This document shows positions 1 through 9,531 of a stretch of DNA of 64,000 nt, in pieces (the stretch's first letter is position 1; each line of letters begins with the position of its first letter). A model generated the notes under the pieces. The model was not told where the DNA came from, did not search any database, and saw only the letters and a list, made by a program, of their open reading frames with translations. This DNA comes from Vibrio sp. FE10. GTDB taxonomy: Bacteria; Pseudomonadota; Gammaproteobacteria; Enterobacterales; Vibrionaceae. The stretch lies in the NCBI RefSeq assembly GCF_030297155.1, contig NZ_AP028067.1, positions 2,604,001 through 2,668,000 on the forward strand. The letters are read 5' to 3'. The position numbers and the translations under genes were made by a program.

Positions 1-626
1 ACAGATTCAGCTTTTGATTCCACATCGTCGATAGTCAGTGCTGTTGCGGTATGAAGTTGGAATCCATTCGCTCGCGCTGCTTTCTTCAATAGCTTAATCA
101 ATGCAACCGCGTTGGCTTCTGCAGGGTTGTAGACAACACCAATAGAACTCGCTTTGGGGAATAGTTCTTTAATCAACAATACGTGTTGTGACACAGGGGA
201 GAGATCAGAAAGACCAGTCACGTTTTTTCCGGGGTTGTTGAATTGTTTGACCAGCCTTGCACCGATCGGGTCGGTCACTGCGGTAAATACGATTGGAATA
301 GATCGGGTCGCGGAGACCAATGCTTGCGAGGTAGGCGTGGCTATACCAACTAATACGTGAGGATTTTCGCTAGCCAACTCTCTTGCTATTTTTGCCGCTT
401 GCGCTGGACTACCATCGGCCATCTCATAGGAGAACTCTAGGTTTTTGCCGGGTTCATACCCTTTCGCTCTTAACCCTTCAAGAAGCCCCAGACGTGTCGC
501 GTTCAGATCAGGATGGTCAACAACTTGTGAAACCGAGACTTTGGCGATATTTGCCATCACGTTGCCTGTCCATAGCAACAGGAAACAGCTCAAAGTCGCC
601 GTTAATACTCTTCTTACAGAACCCAT
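1..626 (-). CDS. ABC transporter substrate-binding protein (3' part outside window)
   Basis: Translating the minus strand gives an N-terminal signal-like segment (LTATLSCFLLLWTGNVMA), then a periplasmic binding fold with VGIATPTSQALVSATRSIPI and FTAVTDPIGARLV. This pattern is typical of the ABC substrate-binding family PF04392 (TrpX/YtvA-like), which delivers a small solute, often an amino acid, to an inner-membrane ABC transporter. About 208 codons are visible and the gene runs off the left edge, so partner permease and ATPase genes cannot be seen. I chose the ATG at 626 because AAGGGAG sits five bases upstream. An in-frame ATG at 641 is the alternative and would add five residues. The ligand cannot be told from the sequence. 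Confidence 0.85.
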   Translation of the reverse strand, partial: MGSVRRVLTATLSCFLLLWTGNVMANIAKVSVSQVVDHPDLNATRLGLLEGLRAKGYEPGKNLEFSYEMADGSPAQAAKIARELASENPHVLVGIATPTSQALVSATRSIPIVFTAVTDPIGARLVKQFNNPGKNVTGLSDLSPVSQHVLLIKELFPKASSIGVVYNPAEANAVALIKLLKKAARANGFQLHTATALTIDDVESKAES

Positions 627-691
627 CAATACTCCCTTCATCAAGCTCTCGTTGTTATTGCTCGATCTAAAGAGAACAACATTAAATTCAT

Positions 692-721
692 TATTGATAG
701 TATTACCAGTAACTATTGATA
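692..721. promoter_or_regulatory. repeated and palindromic motif upstream of the substrate-binding gene
   Basis: TATTGATA occurs twice (692-699 and 714-721), 22 bp apart, so on the same DNA face. Between and overlapping them are inverted arms ATAGT/ACTAT (697-716). The position, 66-95 bp upstream of the start codon, suits a repressor or activator site. I cannot assign a regulator. The rest of 627-923 shows no gene. Confidence 0.3.
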
Positions 722-923
722 AGTTGAAGTGATATTTAACAAAAACACAACAAGGCTCGAATTATGTGAGAAAAGGTAAGTTTGATTGAGTTATTAGGTA
801 AGAAACGAAGTGAATAACGAGAGATAAGTGAAACGAATAATAAAGATTAAACGCAACGAATCTGAGAACAAGCCAACATCGATGTGTAGCTGTCCTCAGA
901 CGACAGGAGAAAGTCCGATATTC

Positions 924-1376
924 TTAGAACCAACGTTCCATTGAAGATTTATCTAACTGGCGGAATGCGCGATTCAAAATGATCGCCAATTCTTTATAAC
1001 GAGGGCGTGGTTTCATTGGTTCCAATGCAAAACCTGTTTCGCTGATCTTCTCGTGCAACTCTCGATACCACGAAACCAATGCTGGCGGTAATTGAGTGTT
1101 CGAACGGTTACCTAACCACCACATGCCTTGAAGTGGCAAGCTGATAGCAAACAACGCCATAACCACAGCTTGCGGCATCGCATGATAATTGTTGAAGACC
1201 ATTTGTGTAAGAATACTAATAGCGGCTATCGCTGGCATCACTTTCACACCAAAACGCGTGGCTTTAATGATGCGCTGTTCAGGGAAGATAGCGTTTAACT
1301 CTTTTCGAACAGGCCAGAGATCCATGTACTTTTGGCCATCTTTTAAACTGTTCGCTAAACCAACTCTATTACTCAT
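924..1376 (-). CDS. yfbV: YfbV family inner-membrane protein (UPF0208)
   Basis: The 150-residue product matches the usual size of YfbV. It has two adjacent hydrophobic segments in the first half (around residues 47-65 and 68-86: [17 protein letters not shown] and [19 protein letters not shown]), followed by a charged cytoplasmic-looking C-terminal half with [18 protein letters not shown]. In enterobacteria and vibrios yfbV lies divergently next to ackA, exactly as here, which supports the assignment. The E. coli protein has been linked to insulation of the Ter macrodomain. I take that from the family and nothing in this sequence tests it. Confidence 0.92.
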   Translation of the reverse strand: MSNRVGLANSLKDGQKYMDLWPVRKELNAIFPEQRIIKATRFGVKVMPAIAAISILTQMVFNNYHAMPQAVVMALFAISLPLQGMWWLGNRSNTQLPPALVSWYRELHEKISETGFALEPMKPRPRYKELAIILNRAFRQLDKSSMERWF

Positions 1377-1684
1377 ATGAGTCTCCCATTAAAAAAAAGT
1401 TGAAATCATCAACTAAAAACACAAAAATTTGACGAAAAATAATATTCTTTCAAATTTTTTTGTTATATTTGCACAATATCGCTATTATTTGCAGACCTCA
1501 ATCTCATTGTTGCCCTTATTTACAATTTAAGCAACTTTGGGACGACTTCTGCAAGGAATGCAAAAGCCTCTTTTTCTGAAAAAGTGCGCTTTCACTTTAA
1601 TACGGAAATTAACGTTTTTTTGACCAAGGTTAGTACGCAAGCCTATGTGCTTCGACTATTCTTGAGATTAATTTTCATCCTTAA

Positions 1685-1698
1685 CTGATTTCGATCAG
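1685..1698. promoter_or_regulatory. inverted repeat CTGAT-TTCG-ATCAG just upstream of ackA
   Basis: Five-base arms flank a TTCG loop, ending 22 bp before the ackA ATG. It resembles the FNR consensus TTGAT-N4-ATCAA with the two outer bases changed, and also a stable UUCG tetraloop hairpin in the mRNA leader. It is close to the ribosome binding site AGGTAG, so a leader hairpin or a repressor site is likelier than a class II activator site. The rest of 1377-1720 is AT-rich promoter region without an ORF. Confidence 0.3.
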
Positions 1699-1720
1699 AA
1701 AAATAAACAGGTAGTCATTA

Positions 1721-2917
1721 ATGTCTAAGCTAGTTTTAGTTTTAAACTGTGGTAGTTCTTCTCTTAAATTTGCTGTTGTTGATGCAGAAACAGGTGCTGA
1801 GCACCTAACTGGTCTTGCTGAGTGTCTTGGTCTTCCAGAAGCTCGTATGAAGTGGAAACTTGACGGCAAGCATGAAGCACAACTAGGCGCGGGCGCAGCT
1901 CACGTAGAAGCACTATCTTTCATGGTAGAAACTATTCTTGCTTCTAAGCCTGAGCTTAAAGCTAACCTTGGCGCTATCGGTCACCGTATCGTACACGGTG
2001 GCGAGCAGTTCACTTCTTCTGCACTTATCACTGATGAAGTTCTTAAGGGTATTCAAGACGCTGCGACTTTCGCACCTCTTCATAACCCAGCTCACCTTAT
2101 CGGTATCGAAGCGGCTCAACAGAACTTCCCTGGTCTACAAAACGTTGCTGTATTTGACACTGCGTTCCACCAAACAATGCCTTCTGAGTCTTACCTATAC
2201 GCTCTACCGTACAACCTGTACAAAGAGCACGGCATCCGTCGTTACGGCATGCACGGTACTTCTCACCTGTTCATTACTCGTGAAGTAGCTGGTCTACTAA
2301 ACAAGCCAGTTGAAGAAGTTAACATCATCAACTGTCACCTAGGTAACGGCGCATCTGTATGTGCTATCAAGAACGGTCAATCTGTAGATACTTCTATGGG
2401 TCTTACTCCTCTTGAAGGTCTAGTAATGGGTACTCGTTGTGGTGACCTAGATCCTGCGATCATCTTCCACCTACACGACGCTCTTGGTTACTCTGTTGAA
2501 GAAATCAACAACATGCTAACTAAAGAGTCTGGTCTTGCTGGTCTAACTGAAGTGACTTCTGACTGTCGTTTCGTTGAAGACAACTACGGCGAGAAAGAAG
2601 AAGCAACTCGTGCAATGGACGTGTTCTGTCACCGTCTAGCTAAGTACGTTGCTGGTTACACTGCAACTCTAGAAGGTCGTCTAGACGCAATCACTTTCAC
2701 TGGCGGCATCGGCGAGAACTCTGGCCCAATCCGTGAAATGGTTCTTAACCGCCTAGGCATCTTCGGCATCGAAGTTGACAGCGAAGCTAACCTTAAAGCA
2801 CGTTTCGGCGGCGAAGGTACTATCACTACAGCTAACAGCCGTATCCCTGCAATGGTTATCTCTACTAATGAAGAGCTAGTAATTGCTGAAGACACTGCGA
2901 AACTAGCAGGTCTTTAA
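1721..2917 (+). CDS. ackA: Acetate kinase
   Basis: Acetate kinase (398 residues, the normal length) converts acetyl phosphate and ADP to acetate and ATP, or runs in reverse for acetate uptake. Family signatures are plain: the N-terminal [14 protein letters not shown], the central [52 protein letters not shown] and FTGGIGENS near the end. AGGTAG precedes the ATG. The codon use is strongly biased to GGT, CGT and AAC, which fits high expression. pta follows 147 bp downstream, but two hairpins with T-runs lie between them, so co-transcription would need read-through. Confidence 0.98.
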   Translation: MSKLVLVLNCGSSSLKFAVVDAETGAEHLTGLAECLGLPEARMKWKLDGKHEAQLGAGAAHVEALSFMVETILASKPELKANLGAIGHRIVHGGEQFTSSALITDEVLKGIQDAATFAPLHNPAHLIGIEAAQQNFPGLQNVAVFDTAFHQTMPSESYLYALPYNLYKEHGIRRYGMHGTSHLFITREVAGLLNKPVEEVNIINCHLGNGASVCAIKNGQSVDTSMGLTPLEGLVMGTRCGDLDPAIIFHLHDALGYSVEEINNMLTKESGLAGLTEVTSDCRFVEDNYGEKEEATRAMDVFCHRLAKYVAGYTATLEGRLDAITFTGGIGENSGPIREMVLNRLGIFGIEVDSEANLKARFGGEGTITTANSRIPAMVISTNEELVIAEDTAKLAGL

Positions 2918-2926
2918 TTGATTTTC

Positions 2927-2959
2927 CTGACTAGCTTCACTCGAAGCTAGTCAGTTTTT
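2927..2959 (+). terminator. Rho-independent terminator after ackA (first of two)
   Basis: A perfect 12-bp stem (CTGACTAGCTTC, loop ACTC, GAAGCTAGTCAG) is followed by TTTTT. It begins nine bases after the ackA stop codon. Confidence 0.85.
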
Positions 2960-2976
2960 CATATCAAGAAAATGGG

Positions 2977-3037
2977 GCTCAACTTCTATTCCTACCCCAA
3001 TTTAAATATCGGTGGGAATAGCAGTTGAGCTTTTTTT
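2977..3037 (+). terminator. Second terminator-like hairpin between ackA and pta
   Basis: Long arms GCTCAACT-CTATTCC and GGGAATAG-AGTTGAGC pair with one mismatch, enclose a loop of about 15-20 bases and run into seven T residues. Together with the preceding hairpin it should strongly insulate pta from ackA transcripts. Alternatively it may be a processed or regulated leader of pta, whose start lies 28 bp further on. Confidence 0.75.
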
Positions 3038-3064
3038 ATTTCCAATAGTCAAAGGTGTTCGTCA

Positions 3065-5230
3065 ATGTCCCGTACTATTATGCTTATCCCTACAAGCGCT
3101 GGTGTTGGTCTTACTAGTGTTAGCATGGGTGTTCTTCGCGCTATGGAGCGTAAGGGCGTAAGTGTTTCTTTCTACAAGCCAATCGCTCAACCTCGCAGCG
3201 GTGGTAACCAACCTGATTTAACGTCTACTATCATCAGCGCAAACAGCGACATTAAGATTGGTGAGCCAATCGCAATGACTAAAGCTGAAGCTTTGATCGG
3301 TAGCGAAAAAATGGACGAGCTTCTAGAGTCTGTTGTTGAGCAATACAACAAGATCAACAAAGACGCAGAAGTAACGCTAATCGAAGGTCTAGTACCTACT
3401 CGTAAGCACCCATTTGCTAACCAAGTGAACGCGGAAATCGCTAAAACACTAGGCGCAGAGATCGTATTCGTTGCGACTCCGGGTACATACAACCCTAGTC
3501 AGCTTAAAGAGCACATCGAAGTAGCATGTTCTAACTTCGGCGGCACTAAAAACAAGAACATCTCAGGCGTTATTATTAACAAACTGAATGCTCCTGTTGA
3601 TGAAGCAGGCCGTACTCGCCCTGACCTTTCTGAAATCTTCGATGATGCAGATAGCGCTCAACAAGCGAACCTTGAAGTAATGCAAATCTTCAACTCTAGC
3701 CCTATCCGTGTTCTTGGCTGTGTGCCATGGAGCATCGACCTAATCGCTACTCGTGCGGTTGATATGGCTAAGCACCTTAACGCTGAAATCGTTAACGAAG
3801 GTGAAATCTCAACTCGTCGTATTAAGAGCATCACTTTCTGTGCACGCTCTCTACCGCACATGATTGAGCACTTCAAGCCAGGTTCACTGCTAGTAACTTC
3901 TGCAGACCGTCCTGACGTTATCGTTGCTGCGGCTCTTGCTGCGAAAAACGGTGTTGAAATTGGCGCAATCCTACTGACTGGCGGTTACGACATTCCAGAA
4001 AGCATTGCTAACCTTTGTGCACCAGCATTCGCTTCAGGTCTACCGATCTTCAAGGCTCAAGGTAACACTTGGCAGACGTCTCTTAACCTACAGAGCTTCA
4101 ACCTAGAAGTACCTGCAGACGATAAAGAGCGTATCGAGTTCGTTAACGATCACGTTGCTAGCCACATCGATGGCCCTTGGATTGATTCTCTATCTGAAGG
4201 TACTCAAGGCATTCGTCGTCTAAGCCCACCAGCATTCCGTTACCAGTTAACTGAATTTGCTCGTAAAGCGGCTAAGCGTATCGTTCTTCCTGAAGGTGAT
4301 GAGCCACGTACTGTTAAAGCAGCTTCTATCTGTGCTGAGCGCGGTATCGCAACTTGTGTGCTTCTTGGTAACCCAGACGAAATCCGTCGCGTTGCTGCAC
4401 AACAAGGTGTTGAACTAGGCGCTGGCGTTGAGATCATCGATTCTGCATCTGTTCGCGAAAACTACGTAGCTCGTCTAGTAGAACTTCGTGGCGCTAAAGG
4501 TATGACTGAAGTTGTTGCTCGTGAGAAGCTAAACGATTCAGTATTCCTAGGCACTATGATGCTTGAAGCGGGTGAAGTTGACGGCCTAGTTTCTGGTGCT
4601 GTTCACACAACGGCGAACACAATCGTTCCTCCGTTCCAGATCATCAAGACGGCTCCTGATGCTTCTATCGTATCTTCAATCTTCTTCATGCTTCTGCCTG
4701 ATCAAGTGCTTGTATACGGTGACTGTGCGATCAACCCAGATCCAACAGCTGAACAGCTTGCTGAAATCGCTATCCAATCTGCAGATTCTGCTGCGGCATT
4801 CGGTATCGACCCACGCGTTGCTATGATCTCTTACTCTACTGGTGAATCTGGTAAAGGTGCAGACGTAGATAAAGTACGTGAAGCAACCAAACTTGCTCAA
4901 GCGAAACGTCCTGATCTAGTGATCGACGGTCCTCTTCAGTACGACGCAGCAATCATGGAAAACGTAGCCGCTTCTAAAGCGCCTAACTCTCCAGTTGCAG
5001 GTAAAGCGACAGTATTCGTATTCCCAGACCTAAACACTGGTAACACGACTTATAAAGCTGTACAGCGTTCAGCAGACCTAGTGTCTATCGGTCCAATGCT
5101 TCAAGGTATGCGCAAGCCAGTAAATGACTTGTCTCGTGGCGCTCTAGTAGACGATATCGTTTACACAGTAGCTCTAACGGCTATCCAAGCAGACCAAGCA
5201 GCTCAAGCTGAAGAAAAAGTAATTAACTAA
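3065..5230 (+). CDS. pta: Phosphate acetyltransferase (long, Pta_II type)
   Basis: Pta makes acetyl phosphate from acetyl-CoA and phosphate and works with AckA in overflow metabolism. Acetyl phosphate can also phosphorylate response regulators. The 721-residue length shows the large form. It has an N-terminal P-loop, BioD-like domain ([17 protein letters not shown]), a middle DRTGG domain (about residues 220-330) and a C-terminal catalytic PTA_PTB domain from about residue 390 ([49 protein letters not shown]). Codon use is highly biased as in ackA. A strong terminator follows. Confidence 0.98.
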   Translation: MSRTIMLIPTSAGVGLTSVSMGVLRAMERKGVSVSFYKPIAQPRSGGNQPDLTSTIISANSDIKIGEPIAMTKAEALIGSEKMDELLESVVEQYNKINKDAEVTLIEGLVPTRKHPFANQVNAEIAKTLGAEIVFVATPGTYNPSQLKEHIEVACSNFGGTKNKNISGVIINKLNAPVDEAGRTRPDLSEIFDDADSAQQANLEVMQIFNSSPIRVLGCVPWSIDLIATRAVDMAKHLNAEIVNEGEISTRRIKSITFCARSLPHMIEHFKPGSLLVTSADRPDVIVAAALAAKNGVEIGAILLTGGYDIPESIANLCAPAFASGLPIFKAQGNTWQTSLNLQSFNLEVPADDKERIEFVNDHVASHIDGPWIDSLSEGTQGIRRLSPPAFRYQLTEFARKAAKRIVLPEGDEPRTVKAASICAERGIATCVLLGNPDEIRRVAAQQGVELGAGVEIIDSASVRENYVARLVELRGAKGMTEVVAREKLNDSVFLGTMMLEAGEVDGLVSGAVHTTANTIVPPFQIIKTAPDASIVSSIFFMLLPDQVLVYGDCAINPDPTAEQLAEIAIQSADSAAAFGIDPRVAMISYSTGESGKGADVDKVREATKLAQAKRPDLVIDGPLQYDAAIMENVAASKAPNSPVAGKATVFVFPDLNTGNTTYKAVQRSADLVSIGPMLQGMRKPVNDLSRGALVDDIVYTVALTAIQADQAAQAEEKVIN

Positions 5231-5248
5231 TTTTTCTTTTGTAGAAGC

Positions 5249-5281
5249 AAAAAACCCTAGATTCTTATCTAGGGTTTTTTT
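5249..5281 (+). terminator. Terminator after pta
   Basis: Eight-bp stem CCCTAGAT/ATCTAGGG with loop TCTT, preceded by an A-run and followed by seven T. The A-run makes it potentially active for the converging minus-strand gene too. Confidence 0.9.
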
Positions 5282-5322
5282 ATGTCTAATGCTTAAGGTT
5301 ATTTGATACTCTTAAGATGAAT

Positions 5323-6261
5323 CTAACCTCGCCCATGGGCTGATTCTAAATCCAGCGCAGGTCCTTTCGGCACAACTTGAGTTGGGTTGATACCTGTGTG
5401 GCTGTAATAGTAGTGACGTTTGATGTGATAAAAATCGGTCGTCTCTTTAATGCCTTCGATCTGGTACAGCTCTTTTAAGTAGCCCTGAATATGGACGTAG
5501 TCTGAAATTCGCTGCTTGTTACACTTAAAGTGGCCAACATACACCGCATCGAATCTAACCAGAGTGGTAAACAATCTCCAATCTGCTTCTGTGATGTCAT
5601 TACCCGCTAGATAACGATGTTCACTAAGATGTGTATCTACTTTGTCTAACGCCTCAAATAACGCGTCATACGCCTCTTCATAAGCTTCTTGTGTGGTTGC
5701 AAAGCCAGTACGATAAACACCGTTATTGATGTTCGGATAGATGTAGTCGTTCCACTCGTCAATCTTGCTCGCCAATTCCCATGGGTAGTAATCATCGGTA
5801 TTGCCTGTTAACTCATTAAATTCTGAATTGAACATGCGGATGATTTCAGACGACTCGTTGCTCACGATGGTGTTGGTTTTCTTATCCCATAAAACAGGAA
5901 CCGTTACTCGACCTGAATAGTCCGGTTTGGCTTGGGTGTAGATTTGGTGCATGCGAGTGTGGCCAAACAGAGGTTCAGGCAAACCCATTTGCCACCCTTC
6001 ACTCATCATGTCTGGGCAGACTACCGTCACATCAATATGATCAGTTAGGTCTTTCAGCTCTCGGAAGATTAGAGTGCGGTGCGCCCAAGGACAAGCTAAT
6101 GATACGTATAGATGGTAACGACCACTTTCTGGCTCAAATTGCACGCCGGTCTTGTTCTCGATCCAACTACGAAAGCCCGCATCTTCACGAACGAACTTAC
6201 CACCGCTTTCTTTGGTGTCGTACCACACATCGTGCCAAACACCTTCAACTAACTTACCCAT
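5323..6261 (-). CDS. yqjG: Glutathionyl-hydroquinone reductase (Xi-class glutathione S-transferase)
   Basis: The product (312 residues) has the Xi-class hallmark SLACPWAHRTLIFRELK near residues 56-72, whose cysteine attacks glutathionyl-hydroquinones. The N-terminal thioredoxin fold contains VPVLWDKKTNTIVSNESSEI and the C-terminal helical domain contains LAGNDITEADWRLFTTLVRFD. The family, E. coli YqjG and yeast Ecm4, reduces glutathionylated quinones in the cytoplasm. I chose the ATG at 6261, seven bases after AGAGG. A start at 6282 would give seven extra residues without a good binding site. It is a single-gene unit converging on pta. Confidence 0.88.
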   Translation of the reverse strand: MGKLVEGVWHDVWYDTKESGGKFVREDAGFRSWIENKTGVQFEPESGRYHLYVSLACPWAHRTLIFRELKDLTDHIDVTVVCPDMMSEGWQMGLPEPLFGHTRMHQIYTQAKPDYSGRVTVPVLWDKKTNTIVSNESSEIIRMFNSEFNELTGNTDDYYPWELASKIDEWNDYIYPNINNGVYRTGFATTQEAYEEAYDALFEALDKVDTHLSEHRYLAGNDITEADWRLFTTLVRFDAVYVGHFKCNKQRISDYVHIQGYLKELYQIEGIKETTDFYHIKRHYYYSHTGINPTQVVPKGPALDLESAHGRG

Positions 6262-6290
6262 ATCCAAACCTCTGTCATCCAAAATTTTTT

Positions 6291-6452
6291 ATACCAATCA
6301 CAGTAAGTAAATGTTCAGAAATAGCACAGAGAAAAGGCTTGAGAACAAGGAAGAATTTTTCTGTTAGTAGTTATTCTACAATCAAAAATTCTAACGCCGT
6401 TATCGAGCGTTTTAACAAGCTAGGATGAGCAGTTATTTACTACGATTGGTAT
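6291..6452. repeat. Vibrio intergenic MITE-like repeat with terminal inverted repeats
   Basis: A 162-bp element is bounded by near-perfect inverted ends: ATACCAATC-N-CAGTAAGTAA on the left and TTATTTACTACGATTGGTAT on the right. The interior, including GCGTTTTAACAAGCTAGGATGA, is of a kind I remember as repeated between genes in many vibrios, though that cannot be checked here. It has no ORF of its own and sits in the gap upstream of the glutathione transferase gene. Confidence 0.65.
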
Positions 6453-6548
6453 TAGTATAAGAAAAGCCTAATTTATTCAAAACTAGAAGAAGTTGGCTTA
6501 GTTGTTCGAATTATTTGAAGAAGGTTATTCATGAGAAATATTGGGCAC

Positions 6549-6581
6549 AAAAAAAGCGCAACTCATAAAAAAGTTGCGCTT
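6549..6581 (-). terminator. Terminator of the opp operon
   Basis: Nine-bp stem AGCGCAACT/AGTTGCGCT with an eight-base loop. On the minus strand it is followed by seven T, and it lies 36 bp after the oppF stop codon. Confidence 0.9.
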
Positions 6582-6616
6582 AAGCCTGTCACAGGCTGAA
6601 CCGTTTTAAATGGGTT

Positions 6617-7603
6617 CTAGACTTGTACGTGCAAGCAAGACACTGCGTGTACGTCATCGCCTTGAATAGTTGGCTTAGTTTGCGCGCAGGCCTCGGTTGC
6701 TTCAGGGCAACGAGTACGGAACACACAACCCGATGGTGGATTAATTGGTGATGGGAGATCACCCTCCAGCATCTGAATCGTTTTGCTGCACTCTAAGCGT
6801 GGGTCTGGAATCGGAACTGCAGACATCAATGCTTTGGTATATGGGTGTTTAGGATCTGAGAACAAGGCATCTGATTCACCTAGCTCAACAGCATTACCTA
6901 AGTACATCACCAATACGCGGTCAGAGATGTGCTTCACAACCGACAAATCGTGTGCGATGAATACCAAAGACAAACCCAACTCTTTCTGTAGTTCCATAAG
7001 AAGGTTAACTACTTGAGCTTGGATAGATACATCCAGAGCAGAAACCGGCTCATCACAGATGATCATCTTAGGTTTCAAGATAAGTGCACGTGCGATACCG
7101 ATACGTTGACACTGGCCACCAGAGAATTCATGTGGGTAACGGTTGATTACGTTGGGTAGTAGACCAACCTTTGCCATCATCTCTTTAACTCGATCTTTCA
7201 CTTCCTGCTTAGAAAGCTCAGGATAGAAAGTTTGTAGAGGCTCAGCAATGATATCTCCAACTGACATACGCGGGTTAAGCGATGCTAGCGGGTCTTGGAA
7301 GATCATCTGAATCTCTTTACGAGTCTCACGACGCTTCACTTCCTGCATCTTAGTCAGGTCTTGGCCTAACCACATAACTTCGCCTTCAGTTGCCTCAACT
7401 AAACCAATAATTGCGCGGGCAAATGTTGATTTACCACAGCCAGACTCACCTACTACACCCAGAGTCTCACCTTCGTAAAGGTGAACATCCACCCCATCAA
7501 CCGCTTTAAGGTTTGATGGTTTCGCCCAAGGCCAAGCAGACTTAGCCGCAATGCTAAAGTGAACCTTAAGGTTTTTAATATCTAATAGTAATTCTTTACT
7601 CAT
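6617..7603 (-). CDS. oppF: Oligopeptide ABC transporter ATP-binding protein OppF
   Basis: OppF is one of two ATPases that power peptide import. Visible motifs are Walker A GESGCGKSTFARAI, the Q-loop region MIFQDPLASLNPRM, signature FSGGQCQRIGIARAL, Walker B KMIICDEPVSALDVS and the H-loop IAHDLSVV. The C-terminal oligo_HPY region contains the CVFRTRCPEA...C cysteines. The ATG at 7603 overlaps the TGA of oppD (ATGA), the usual translational coupling, so I preferred it to the start six codons upstream. It is the last gene of the operon and is followed by a terminator. Confidence 0.96.
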   Translation of the reverse strand: MSKELLLDIKNLKVHFSIAAKSAWPWAKPSNLKAVDGVDVHLYEGETLGVVGESGCGKSTFARAIIGLVEATEGEVMWLGQDLTKMQEVKRRETRKEIQMIFQDPLASLNPRMSVGDIIAEPLQTFYPELSKQEVKDRVKEMMAKVGLLPNVINRYPHEFSGGQCQRIGIARALILKPKMIICDEPVSALDVSIQAQVVNLLMELQKELGLSLVFIAHDLSVVKHISDRVLVMYLGNAVELGESDALFSDPKHPYTKALMSAVPIPDPRLECSKTIQMLEGDLPSPINPPSGCVFRTRCPEATEACAQTKPTIQGDDVHAVSCLHVQV

Positions 7604-8571
7604 TTTGTCCAAGTCTCCCAATCAGAAAAACAAGCACGCTGACGATCTTTTGCAAATGGCTGCAAAATCGGTGCTTCTTGCTTACAACGGTCCATTACAC
7701 GGTGACAACGGTCTTGATAAGGACAACCGGTTGGTAGACGAAGTAAGTTAGGTGGGTTACCTGGAATCGTTGGCAGAATTTCACCTTCGGTATCCAAACG
7801 AGGAATTGCTTTAAGCAGGCCTTCCGCATAAGGGTGGCTAGGCTCATAGAAGATTTCATCTACTGTGCCGTATTCCATGGTACGGCCAGCGTACATCACT
7901 AGAACTTTGTCACAAGAACCGGCAACTACACCCAAATCATGGGTGATCATGATGATTGCTGTATTGAACTCATCTTTAAGCTCGTTCAGCAATTCCATGA
8001 TTTGCGCTTGAATGGTTACATCCAACGCCGTTGTTGGTTCATCAGCAATCAGTAGTTTTGGACGACATAGCAAAGCCATTGCAATCATCACACGTTGACG
8101 CATACCGCCAGAAAATTCGTGTGGATACATGGTAATACGTTTACGTGCTTCAGGGATTTTCACCGCTTCCAGCATACGTACTGATTCTTCGAACGCTTCC
8201 GCTTTGCCCATGCCTTTATGCAGCATAAGCACTTCCATCAGCTGATCACATACTTTCATGTAAGGATTCAGTGACGTCATTGGATCTTGGAAGATCATCG
8301 CGATCTGTTCAGCACGAACTTTGTTCAGTGCTTTCTCAGGTAGATTGAGAATCTCATTACCTTCAAACTTTGCACTGCCTGAGATGATGCCGTTCTTAGC
8401 CAGCAGTCCCATCAGTGCAAATACCGTTTGAGATTTACCCGAACCCGACTCACCAACAATACCCAGCGTTTCGCCTTGGTTGAGTGAGAAGTTCAGGTCG
8501 TTTACTGCGGTTACCGTACCATCTTGCGTGGTAAATTCGACGCGCAGATCTTTGACATCTAATAAGCTCAT
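7600..8571 (-). CDS. oppD: Oligopeptide ABC transporter ATP-binding protein OppD
   Basis: This 323-residue ATPase pairs with OppF on the cytoplasmic side. Motifs are Walker A GESGSGKSQTVFAL, MIFQDPMTSLNPYM, signature FSGGMRQRVMIAMAL, Walker B KLLIADEPTTALDVT and H-loop ITHDLGVV. The oligo_HPY C-terminus has CPYQDRCHRVMDRC, the cysteine pattern expected for a 4Fe-4S-binding peptide-transporter ATPase. It lies between oppC and oppF, overlapping oppF by four bases. Confidence 0.96.
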   Translation of the reverse strand: MSLLDVKDLRVEFTTQDGTVTAVNDLNFSLNQGETLGIVGESGSGKSQTVFALMGLLAKNGIISGSAKFEGNEILNLPEKALNKVRAEQIAMIFQDPMTSLNPYMKVCDQLMEVLMLHKGMGKAEAFEESVRMLEAVKIPEARKRITMYPHEFSGGMRQRVMIAMALLCRPKLLIADEPTTALDVTIQAQIMELLNELKDEFNTAIIMITHDLGVVAGSCDKVLVMYAGRTMEYGTVDEIFYEPSHPYAEGLLKAIPRLDTEGEILPTIPGNPPNLLRLPTGCPYQDRCHRVMDRCKQEAPILQPFAKDRQRACFSDWETWTK

Positions 8572-8613
8572 TATTGCTTCCTTAATCTTTTATAGCTTTT
8601 AATTGCTATTTCT

Positions 8614-9522
8614 TTATCTGTCTTTTGGATCAAGCGCGTCGCGCAGACCATCACCTACGTAGTTAAAGCAGAACAGCGTAACTACCATGAATGCCGCTGG
8701 GAATGCCAATTGCCAAATAGCAACTTCCATTGTTTGCGAGCCTTCTTGTAATAGCGCGCCCCAACTTGTCATAGGCTCTTGAACACCAAGACCAAGGAAA
8801 GATAAGAATGATTCTGTAAGGATCATGCTCGGAATAAGTAGCGTTGAGTAAACCGCAACAATACCCAATACGTTCGGTACGATGTGACGTGTAATGATTT
8901 TCCACTTGCTGACACCACATACGTGCGCAGCCTCAATGAATTCTTTACTACGTAAACTCAACGTTTGGCCACGTACGATTCGTGCCATATCGAGCCAAGC
9001 AATTGCGCCGATAGCAACAAAAATAAGTACGATATTACGACCAAAGAACGTCACCAGTACGATCACTAGGAACATGAATGGCACGGCGTATAGAATCTCC
9101 AGGATACGCATCATCACTCGGTCAGTACGACCGCCAATGAAACCTGAAGCTGCACCGTAAAGCGTACCTATTAGTACCGCTACGAATGCCCCCATCACAC
9201 CAACCATAAGAGAAATACGGCCACCGATCATCGTACGAACGTATAGGTCACGACCTAAACTGTCGGTACCAAACCAATGATCCGCGCTTGGCGCTGCATG
9301 CATTGCGTACCAGTCAGTATCATCATAAGCATGCTGTGCTAGCATAGGTAAGAAGATTACCGATAGCACCATGATAGTAAGGATAAACAAACTGACCATT
9401 GCCGCTTTGTTACGCATAAAACGAATACGCGCATCTTGCCACAAGCTACGACCTTCAATTTCCAAACTCTCAGAGAATTTTTCGATCGCTTCTAAGTTTT
9501 CTTTTTTCTTCAACATAACCAT
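8614..9522 (-). CDS. oppC: Oligopeptide ABC transporter permease OppC
   Basis: OppC is one of the two inner-membrane permeases. The 302-residue protein begins with a cytoplasmic N-terminus aligned to E. coli OppC (FSESLEIEGRSLWQDARIRF), then a first membrane helix (MVSLFILTIMVLSVIFLPML), a periplasmic loop and a BPD_transp_1 domain with five helices, with the EAA-type coupling loop near EFIEAAHVCGVSKWKIITRH. Two in-frame ATGs (9522, 9516) are possible. AGGGA lies upstream of both. It begins 10 bp after oppB ends. Confidence 0.95.
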   Translation of the reverse strand: MVMLKKKENLEAIEKFSESLEIEGRSLWQDARIRFMRNKAAMVSLFILTIMVLSVIFLPMLAQHAYDDTDWYAMHAAPSADHWFGTDSLGRDLYVRTMIGGRISLMVGVMGAFVAVLIGTLYGAASGFIGGRTDRVMMRILEILYAVPFMFLVIVLVTFFGRNIVLIFVAIGAIAWLDMARIVRGQTLSLRSKEFIEAAHVCGVSKWKIITRHIVPNVLGIVAVYSTLLIPSMILTESFLSFLGLGVQEPMTSWGALLQEGSQTMEVAIWQLAFPAAFMVVTLFCFNYVGDGLRDALDPKDR

Positions 9523-9531
9523 GCGTCCCTG

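Noticed and set aside
6099..6428. 109-codon plus-strand ORF
   Set aside because: It is antisense to the glutathione transferase start and runs into the MITE-like repeat.
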